This document shows positions 57,589 to 64,000 of a DNA stretch of 64,000 bases, in pieces. Positions within the stretch are counted from its first letter, which is position 1, and each line of letters starts with the position of its first letter. A program made the translations under genes and the position numbers. Source of the stretch: Actinosynnema sp. ALI-1.44 (GTDB taxonomy: Bacteria > Actinomycetota > Actinomycetes > Mycobacteriales > Pseudonocardiaceae); NCBI RefSeq assembly GCF_001984155.1, contig NZ_MTQO01000043.1, positions 1 through 64,000 of the forward strand, given 5' to 3'. The notes beneath the pieces were generated by a model. It searched no databases. It was not told the DNA's origin and saw only the letters and a program-made list of their open reading frames with translations.

Positions 57589-60204
57589 TCAGTTGACGGG
57601 GATGACAGTCCACCGCATGTAGGGCAGGGCGACGTCCCACGCCATGATCACCTGCGTGCCGTTGGCCGTTGCGCTGCCCTTGGCTTCGATCACCAACCCT
57701 GTTCTGTCACGCAGGGCAAGGGTGTTGTCGGCAGCGGTGGTGAACTCCCACGTGTAGGTGCACAAGCCGTCCTGGCTGAGGATCGGCGGGGCCTCCGCGC
57801 TGCCGAGGTGGACAAGGCACTTCCCGGACTCGCGGTTCTTCAGCACGTACTTGTTGTCGCTCCGGCTGATCACGTCGAAGACCTGACTGGGCGCGGAGGA
57901 ACAGTCCCGCAGTTCGGCTGCCGCCCCGATCTGGGTGCCCGCCATCTGGACGCACCGCCCGGACTGGACGCCCTTGAACTGGATCGCGCGGTGCGGGATG
58001 GTGACGGTGCTGTAGGCGACGGTGAAAGCGCCGACGGTGTTCTTGTCGATTCGCCCCTTCTCGAAGGTCTGCCGCCAGACGTAGTCCAGTTTGGTTTCGT
58101 CGGTCAGCGGAACACCCATGCCCGCCTCGAAGCCCACAGCCGCGAACTTCTTGTGGATCTCGCCCGTGACCTGCCGGATCCCGCTGTTGGGCACGTAGTA
58201 GATGCTGCCGCTGACATAGCGCTGGTAGACGATCCCGGCGGTGCCGTAGGGGAGCGGATCGGCGAGCGGGTAGCCGTACGGACCGGTTTCCGCGCCGGAG
58301 GACGTCCAGAGGTCGCCGACAGTGCCGTAGATGATGTGCGCGCCCGTCGACGGACTCCACATGATGTAGAGGTTCTGCCCGCCGGAGGTGGGTTTCGCGA
58401 TCCGCACCACCTGGCCTTTGCCGTCCTTGGTCGGGACCTGGTCGGAGAAGACGCCACCGAGCGGGTTCGGACCGCCCAGCGAAAGGAGTTTGTCGAGGAT
58501 CGGGCCGTTGTAGACCACTTGGACCGCGACCCGTTTGTAGGTGCCGTAGTCTCCAGCGGTCAGGTAGAGCCTGCCCTTCTCGTACTCCTTGTAGCCGAGG
58601 TTGTTCGCGTCCAGTACCGCGTCGCCGATCGGTTTGCCGAGGTTGTCACGCAGGTTCTTGTCCGCGCTGTAGCGCCGGTCCATCGGCAACGGCGGATTCG
58701 GGGCCTCGACGTGCCAGGCGGGTCCCCTGACGAGGCTCGGGTCGTCGAGCGCACCAGTCACGTACAGGTAGGCGCTGGACCCCTTGAGCGGATGGATGGC
58801 GATCTGCTCGGCGCCGCCACTCACGCACCAAGTCGCGTCGGCTGCGAACTCAGGTGTGCCGTCGGTCGGGTCGACATGGGCGTACATGCGACGGTGAATC
58901 ACCGGCTCGGTTGCGGAGCGCCAGTGCAGGTAGTGGTTGGGGCGGCTGACGGACTGGAACGAGAAACACTCGGGTGCGCCGAGTCCTGGTTCGATCTTCC
59001 AGGACTGTTCTGGGTGGTTGCCGGGCTTCCACGGTGCCATGACCGCGTCGCCGTTCTGTTCGGTGAGGTAGAACTCGAAGCCTTGCCACGCGTCGACACG
59101 CAAAGACTGGGCCTGGCGCTGGTACTGGCCGACGCGCAGGAACCGCTCCCGGTCGATCGAGGTGCCCGCCAGTGCGACGTTGGCGGCGTCCACCAGATCC
59201 GGATGCATGAAGCTTCGCTTGGCCGCGTCTCGGATGGCGGTGATCTGTTTGACGCGTTCCTGGTCGCGTCGTCGTAGTTCGTTGTCGATGTCGCGCTGGC
59301 GGGCGTCGGCGGCGCCGGTTTCGATGAACTTGGTCCGGTCGGTGGGTTCGAGGCTCAGTACTGCGTCGCGTGCCGCGATGAACACTTCACTGTCTTTGGG
59401 TGCGAGTCTGTAGATGGTGCGGCAGAAGTCGTCGTCGTTGAGTTTGCGCATCTTGTCGTCGGCGACGATGCCGAGTGATTGGTACGCCGCTGTGGCCTTC
59501 TTCTCCTCAGCGATGATGCGATCTTTCTCGGCTTGGGTCTTCTCGGTGTCTTCTTGGGTGAGCCTCGCGACGTCGTCCTTGTGGGCGGTGAAGATCTCCA
59601 CGGCCAGGAACGACCACTGTTTCTCGGCGCTGCCTCGCAGAGCTGCTTGCGCGGCGGCGTGTACTGCGATGTCCTTGTGGTTGTCGGCGTTGAGGTCGAT
59701 GAAGACGATGAAGTCGTGTACCGTTCGGCCCAGTTCGGGGGCGTACTTGTCCTCGGTCAGGCCGATCGTCCTTGCCGCTTCGACTTTGGTCTTGCGTTCG
59801 GTCTCCTGCTGCTGACGCCTGCCGTTGACGATGGTGACGTCTTCCTGGTGTGCCGCCGCCATTCCGGTCTTGATGTAGGTGGTGCACGGGGCACAGGCCG
59901 GATCGTTCAGCACCGTCAACGCGTCGATCGCGGCCTGCTTGACTTTCTGGTGTTCCGGCTCGGTCGGGCGGGGTTTGTCCTGCTCGTCGGCGATGCGGTA
60001 CATCGCGGAGGTGAAGTCCCGATCGGACAGATCCAGGAGGTCTTGCCCCGCGGTGACTCCCAGCAGCGCCGCGGCGGTGCCTTTCTCGACCTCGGTGGAC
60101 GGCCCCGCGGCTACGGCCACATCGACATTCACCACGCCTATGGTCAAGGCTAAGACTGAACTCAGGACAACACCGCGAAGGACATGTCTCGGTCTTGGTC
60201 TCAT
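57589..60204 (-). CDS. Secreted ALF-repeat / LGFP / ricin-type beta-trefoil protein (copy A)
   Basis: 871 aa with a signal peptide (VVLSSVLALTIGVVNVDVAV). Residues about 35-370: ALF-type short repeats with a DPACAPC pair and AANVALAGTSIDRERFLRVG. Residues about 380-480: AbfB-like beta-trefoil (FSFQSVSRPNHYLHWRSATE). Residues about 500-720: LGFP repeats (YPLADPLPYGTAGIVYQRYV). Residues about 735-871: ricin-type beta-trefoil beginning VQSGRCVQMAG, but its QxW positions read QVF, YTW and MRW, so sugar sites are degenerate. No catalytic domain. A cell-wall or glycan-binding surface protein; ALF and LGFP repeats also occur in polymorphic-toxin delivery proteins. Confidence 0.9.
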   Translation of the reverse strand: MRPRPRHVLRGVVLSSVLALTIGVVNVDVAVAAGPSTEVEKGTAAALLGVTAGQDLLDLSDRDFTSAMYRIADEQDKPRPTEPEHQKVKQAAIDALTVLNDPACAPCTTYIKTGMAAAHQEDVTIVNGRRQQQETERKTKVEAARTIGLTEDKYAPELGRTVHDFIVFIDLNADNHKDIAVHAAAQAALRGSAEKQWSFLAVEIFTAHKDDVARLTQEDTEKTQAEKDRIIAEEKKATAAYQSLGIVADDKMRKLNDDDFCRTIYRLAPKDSEVFIAARDAVLSLEPTDRTKFIETGAADARQRDIDNELRRRDQERVKQITAIRDAAKRSFMHPDLVDAANVALAGTSIDRERFLRVGQYQRQAQSLRVDAWQGFEFYLTEQNGDAVMAPWKPGNHPEQSWKIEPGLGAPECFSFQSVSRPNHYLHWRSATEPVIHRRMYAHVDPTDGTPEFAADATWCVSGGAEQIAIHPLKGSSAYLYVTGALDDPSLVRGPAWHVEAPNPPLPMDRRYSADKNLRDNLGKPIGDAVLDANNLGYKEYEKGRLYLTAGDYGTYKRVAVQVVYNGPILDKLLSLGGPNPLGGVFSDQVPTKDGKGQVVRIAKPTSGGQNLYIMWSPSTGAHIIYGTVGDLWTSSGAETGPYGYPLADPLPYGTAGIVYQRYVSGSIYYVPNSGIRQVTGEIHKKFAAVGFEAGMGVPLTDETKLDYVWRQTFEKGRIDKNTVGAFTVAYSTVTIPHRAIQFKGVQSGRCVQMAGTQIGAAAELRDCSSAPSQVFDVISRSDNKYVLKNRESGKCLVHLGSAEAPPILSQDGLCTYTWEFTTAADNTLALRDRTGLVIEAKGSATANGTQVIMAWDVALPYMRWTVIPVN

Positions 60205-60224
60205 TCTTTCTGCTCCTACACTGA

Positions 60225-60258
60225 GACGCCGACCACTGAAACTCCAGCGGCCGGCGTC
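60225..60258. repeat. Conserved intergenic dyad (copy 1)
   Basis: GACGCCG...CGGCGTC with an interior shared almost base for base with 62966-62999. It sits between paralogue stop and next paralogue start, so the leader/terminator was duplicated along with the genes. Confidence 0.7.
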
Positions 60259-60279
60259 GATGTCGTGAGACTTCGGGTC

Positions 60280-62937
60280 CTACTGGGGGACGACGGTCCA
60301 GCGTTGGCTGTTGGTGCCGCTGTCGGCCCACTGCGCGACCGGCTTGCCGTTGAACGGGGCGCTTCCTCGTCCGTCAGCTGTCTTGGCGGAGTGCACAGCG
60401 CGGAGCGCGTAGTTGCCACCGGTGTTGTCGGTGGTCAGTTCCCATTGCTGGTTGAGACCGTTGTGACAGGAGTGCTGCATGATCAGGCCGTTGTTGTCGA
60501 GGTTGCTGTTGTAGACGTCCAGGCACTTGCCGGAGTTGCGGTTCTTGAGTTGGTACTTGTTGTCCCCGACCGGGATGACGTCCCAGATCTGTTTCGGTGC
60601 TCCGGGGACGCATTGCCACAGCTCTGCCCCCGCGCCGTCTCTGAGCGCGTCCTGGCCGACACCGGCGATCTGGATGCAGCTATGCGATTCGACGCCCTTG
60701 ATCGCGATGGCCCTCGGTGCGATGGGGACAGTCTTGTACTCTATGGTGCCGCCGCCGTCGTTGCTGAAGTCGATGCGACCGTTCTGGAAGGTGTTGCGGC
60801 GGCCCTTCGGCAGATCGAACTCGTCGCTCGTGGGGTAGCCGAGCCAGGACTTCTCCGCACCGAGCTGGTTCCACCTCCAGCGGATGTTCCCGTAGATGAC
60901 TTTCGCGCCGATACTTGGGTGGTGGTAGATCGCGCCGCCGTTGCCGGAGAAGGTGGTGGCCCAGCCGATCCCGTCCGGGAGCTGTTTGATGTCCGACGTG
61001 GGATACCCCAGGACCCCGTTCTCCGAACCGACCTCGACGTACTTCGCGTAGGTGTGCCCGACGACGCCATAGGTGCCGACGTGCGTGGCGTCGGCGGGAG
61101 TCACGACGTTGTACACCGCCCCTCCGAAGAACCGTTGCACTTGACCGATCTTGTTGCCGAAGTCGGTCTCAGGGCCCGTTGGATGAGCCAGCGTTCCGGT
61201 GGGGCCGCCCAGTGATCGGTACTTCTGGTAGACCTTTCCTGAAACAACGAACACGCGGGCGTCTTTTCTGGGGTTGTCGTGTCTGAGGTGCAGTACGCCC
61301 TGTTCGTATTCGCGGTACCCGTTGGCTTCCGCGTCGAACACCGCTTCGGCGACGGGCTTCCCGACCATCGCTCGTGTCGCGGAATTCTCGTTGTAGGCCC
61401 TGTCGATCGGCGATGGCGGCTGCGGGGCTTCGGCAGTCCATGTCGCCGCCGCACGCAGGCTGTTGTCGACCCGGACTCCCGGTACGTAGAGCCCCATGGC
61501 CACACCTCGCATGGTGGGGGACAACACGTTGTGCCTGTTGGTGCCGTTGAAGTTCGCGCACCAGGTCGCTGTCGTGCGGAACTCGTCGGTGCCGTCGACT
61601 GGGGCAACGTCGGCACGCGCCATGACGAACTGACTTTGCGCTCTGAGCCACCGGATGTAGTGGTTGGGCCGGGTCACCGACTGGAACGAAAGGCAGCTGG
61701 GGTCGGCGAGACCCGGCTCGACTTTCCAGGACAGCTTCGGGTTGGTGCCCGGCTTCCACTTCGTCAGTGCCAGTGCTCCGGAGCCTTCGTCGGCGAGGTA
61801 GACATCCATGTCCAGGGTCTCCGACGTGCCTCTGATGGTCTGGATGTCGTGCTGGTGCTGACCGGTTCGCAGGAACCTCTCCCGGCTGATCGGGCCGCCT
61901 GCCAGTGCGGCGTTGGCGGCGTTGACCAGTTCCGTGCGGAACACGGCCCGCACGGCCGCGTCTCGGATGGCGGTGATCTGTTTGACGCGTTCCTGGTCGC
62001 GTCGTCGTAGTTCGTTGTCGATGTCGCGCTGGCGGGCGTCGGCGGCGCCGGTTTCGATGAATTTGGTCCGGTCGGTGGGTTCGAGGCTCAGTACCGCGTC
62101 GCGTGCCGCGATGAACACTTCACTGTCTTTGGGTGCGAGTCTGTAGATGGTGCGGCAGAAGTCGTCGTCGTTGAGTTTGCGCATCTTGTCGTCGGCGATG
62201 ACCCCAAGAGCCTGATATGCCGCTGCGGCCTTCTTCTCCTCAGCGATGGCTGCGGCTTTCTCGGCTTCGGTCTTGGCGTTGTCCTCTTGGATCAACCGTG
62301 CGACGTCGTCCTTGTGCGCGGTGAAGATCTCCACGGCCAGGAAGGACCATTGCTTCTCGTCGCTGCCTTGCAGGGCTGCGCGTGCGGCGTTGCGTACTGC
62401 GATGTCCTTGTGGTTGTCGGCGTTGAGGTCGATGAAGACGATGAAGTCGTGGACCGAACGACCGAGTTCGGGGGTGTACCTGTCCTCGGTCAGGCCGATC
62501 GCCTTTGCCGCTTCGGCCTTGGTCTTGCGCTCCTTTTCCTGCTGCTGACGCCGGTCGTTGACGATGGTGACGTCTTCCTGGTGTGCCGCCGCCATTCCGG
62601 TTTTGATGTAGGTGGTGCACGGGGTGCAGGCCGGGTCGCTCTGCACTGTCAGCGCGTCGATCGCGGCCTGCTTGACTTTCTGGTGTTCCGGCTCGGTCGG
62701 GCGGGGTTTGTCCTGCTCGTCGGCGATGCGGTACATCGCGGAGGTGAAGTCCCGATCGGACAGATCCAGGAGGTCTTGCCCCGCGGTGACTCCCAGCAGT
62801 GCCGCGGCGGTGCCTTTCTCGACTTCGGTGGACGGTCCCGCCGCCAGGGCGACATCGACGTTCACCACGCCAAGCGACATGGCTAAGACGGAACTCAGGA
62901 CAACACCGCGAAGGACATGTCTCAGTCTTGGTCTCAT
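60280..62937 (-). CDS. Secreted ALF-repeat / LGFP / ricin-type beta-trefoil protein (copy B, mosaic)
   Basis: 885 aa with the same signal peptide type (VVLSSVLAMSLGVVNVDVAL). Residues 1 to about 330 are near-identical to copy A, including ALF repeats and the DPACTPC pair. From about 335 it departs from A. The AbfB-like part has SFQSVTRPNHYIRW. The LGFP repeats (YPTSDIKQLPDGIGWATTFS) and the ricin domain from about 750 are near-identical to copy C. This ricin domain keeps QxW-type motifs (KQIWDVI, NQQWELT, SQRWTVV), so it probably binds galactose-type sugars. No catalytic domain seen. Confidence 0.92.
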   Translation of the reverse strand: MRPRLRHVLRGVVLSSVLAMSLGVVNVDVALAAGPSTEVEKGTAAALLGVTAGQDLLDLSDRDFTSAMYRIADEQDKPRPTEPEHQKVKQAAIDALTVQSDPACTPCTTYIKTGMAAAHQEDVTIVNDRRQQQEKERKTKAEAAKAIGLTEDRYTPELGRSVHDFIVFIDLNADNHKDIAVRNAARAALQGSDEKQWSFLAVEIFTAHKDDVARLIQEDNAKTEAEKAAAIAEEKKAAAAYQALGVIADDKMRKLNDDDFCRTIYRLAPKDSEVFIAARDAVLSLEPTDRTKFIETGAADARQRDIDNELRRRDQERVKQITAIRDAAVRAVFRTELVNAANAALAGGPISRERFLRTGQHQHDIQTIRGTSETLDMDVYLADEGSGALALTKWKPGTNPKLSWKVEPGLADPSCLSFQSVTRPNHYIRWLRAQSQFVMARADVAPVDGTDEFRTTATWCANFNGTNRHNVLSPTMRGVAMGLYVPGVRVDNSLRAAATWTAEAPQPPSPIDRAYNENSATRAMVGKPVAEAVFDAEANGYREYEQGVLHLRHDNPRKDARVFVVSGKVYQKYRSLGGPTGTLAHPTGPETDFGNKIGQVQRFFGGAVYNVVTPADATHVGTYGVVGHTYAKYVEVGSENGVLGYPTSDIKQLPDGIGWATTFSGNGGAIYHHPSIGAKVIYGNIRWRWNQLGAEKSWLGYPTSDEFDLPKGRRNTFQNGRIDFSNDGGGTIEYKTVPIAPRAIAIKGVESHSCIQIAGVGQDALRDGAGAELWQCVPGAPKQIWDVIPVGDNKYQLKNRNSGKCLDVYNSNLDNNGLIMQHSCHNGLNQQWELTTDNTGGNYALRAVHSAKTADGRGSAPFNGKPVAQWADSGTNSQRWTVVPQ

Positions 62938-62965
62938 TGTCGTTCTACTTCTGCTTTCATACCGG

Positions 62966-62999
62966 GACGCCGACCACTGAAACTCCAGCGGCCGGCGTC
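62966..62999. repeat. Conserved intergenic dyad (copy 2)
   Basis: Same dyad and flanks as 60225-60258, located between copy C stop and copy B start. Confidence 0.7.
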
Positions 63000-63033
63000 G
63001 GTGTCGTCAGATCTCGGATCTACTGCTCGGGAT

Positions 63034-64000
63034 TTACTGGGGAATGATGGTCCAGCGTTGGCTGTTGGTGCCGCTGTCGGCCCATTGCCCGACCGGCTTG
63101 CCGTTGAACGGGGGGCGTCCCCTTCCGTCGGCTACCTTGGCGGAGTGCACAGCGCGGAGCGCGTAGTTCTCACCGGTGTTGTCGGTGGTCAGTTCCCATT
63201 GCTGGTTGAGACCGTTGTGACAGGAGTGCTGCATGATCAGGCCGTTGTTGTCGAGGTTGCTGTTGTAGACGTCCAGGCACTTACCGGAGTTGCGGTTCTT
63301 GAGGTTGTACTTGTTGTCTCCGAGCGGGACGACGTCCCAGATCTGCTTCACGGCCCCAGGCACGCATTGCCACAGCTCTGCCCCCGCGCCGTCCCTGAGT
63401 GCGTCCTGGCCGACACCGGCGATCTGGATGCAGCTCTGGGATCCGACGCCCTTGATCGCGATGGCCTTCGGCTCGATCGCGACAGTCTTGTAGTCGAAGG
63501 TGCCGCCGCCGTCGTTGCTGAAGTCGATGCGACCGTTCTGGAAGGTGTTGCGGCGCCCCTTCGGCAGATCGAACTCGTCGCTCGTGGGGTAGCCGAGCCA
63601 GGACTTCTCCGCACCGAGCTGGTTCCACCTGGCGCGGATGTTCCCGTAGATGATCTTCGCGCCGATACTCGGGTGGTGGTAGATCGCGCCGCCGTTGCCG
63701 GAGAAGGTGGTAGCCCAACCGGTCCCGTCCGGAAGACGAGTGGTGTCCGAGGTCGGGTAGCTCAGGAAACCGTTCTCGTAGTTGGTCGTGGCGTACTTCT
63801 TGTAGATCTCGCCGTGGACAGCGAACGTGCCGACGTTCGGCACGATGTACACCGCCCCGCTGGTGAACCGCTGGACACGACCACTTGTCTGGCTGAGGGG
63901 ACGCTCATCCTCGATCGGGTACCCCAGCACCCCGTTCTCGTAGCCCGATGAGGCGAACTTCGAGAGGATCTCGCCCGCTACGACCGACGTGGTGAGCTCA
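63034..64000 (-). CDS. ALF/LGFP/ricin-type protein (copy C, 5' part outside window)
   Basis: The last 322 codons of a third paralogue; the frame stays open to the window edge, where ILSKFASSGYENGVLGYP reads as an LGFP unit. Visible are four or more LGFP repeats (GNIRARWNQLGAEKSWLGYP) and a complete ricin-type beta-trefoil (CLDVYNSNLDNNGL, KQIWDVV, NQQWELT, SQRWTII). It is near-identical to copy B over about 300 residues. The start and N-terminal domains lie beyond 64000. Confidence 0.9.
   Translation of the reverse strand, partial: ELTTSVVAGEILSKFASSGYENGVLGYPIEDERPLSQTSGRVQRFTSGAVYIVPNVGTFAVHGEIYKKYATTNYENGFLSYPTSDTTRLPDGTGWATTFSGNGGAIYHHPSIGAKIIYGNIRARWNQLGAEKSWLGYPTSDEFDLPKGRRNTFQNGRIDFSNDGGGTFDYKTVAIEPKAIAIKGVGSQSCIQIAGVGQDALRDGAGAELWQCVPGAVKQIWDVVPLGDNKYNLKNRNSGKCLDVYNSNLDNNGLIMQHSCHNGLNQQWELTTDNTGENYALRAVHSAKVADGRGRPPFNGKPVGQWADSGTNSQRWTIIPQ

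Noticed and set aside
1-64000. tRNA, rRNA, CRISPR or attachment sites
   Set aside because: No TPsiC-arm-like sequence with a matching acceptor stem, no regularly spaced repeats and no integrase gene were seen by eye; a tRNAscan-SE or CRISPR finder run would be decisive.

Overview
This is a chromosomal window from a high-GC actinobacterium. Very high third-position GC, many GTG starts, 4-bp ATGA/GTGA gene overlaps, an IdeR-type iron box and a mix of secreted lectin, beta-helix and CBM-bearing proteins all point to the order Pseudonocardiales. Genus cannot be fixed from sequence alone. I saw no rRNA, tRNA, CRISPR array, prophage or plasmid replication module.

Layout. 1-1.1 kb: a decayed edge holding a transposase scrap and a flavin monooxygenase pseudogene. 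1.1-9.3 kb: small conserved genes, an aminoglycoside-phosphotransferase-like protein, an NlpC/P60 hydrolase, a divergent ROK regulator/xylose isomerase pair and a PLP-dependent desulfurase-like protein. 9.4-14.8 kb: a five-gene lipid-modification locus (FAD oxidoreductase, DUF1365, two cyclopropane-synthase-type methyltransferases, DUF1295). 14.8-17.9 kb: a solitary NACHT ATPase, a likely bacterial NLR-type defence protein. 18-26 kb: phosphopantetheinyl transferase with phosphoesterase, a Tat-exported beta-helix protein, a P-type-ATPase-like protein whose catalytic motifs are lost, and a TetR/MFS pair. 26-36.6 kb: CobW-type GTPase, POT transporter, RecD2, cold-shock protein, split transketolase, AraC regulator and DacB. 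36.9-41.2 kb: secreted phosphatase operon and a four-EF-hand protein. 41.6-47.1 kb: iron-box siderophore uptake locus. 47.1-49 kb: a small membrane protein divergent from an XRE regulator fused to an apparently intact peptide deformylase domain.

49.1-57.5 kb is the most striking region: six tightly overlapping minus-strand genes behind a well-conserved cobalamin riboswitch. They encode an anchored double alpha/alpha-toroid protein, two related small secreted proteins (SCO2322-like) and a complete ECF transporter (T, fused A-A', S). I read this as a cobalamin capture and uptake system whose exported part resembles the two-domain logic of animal transcobalamin/intrinsic factor.

57.6-64 kb: three tandem paralogues of secreted ALF-repeat/LGFP/ricin-type proteins, the middle one an apparent mosaic of its neighbours; the third runs off the window.
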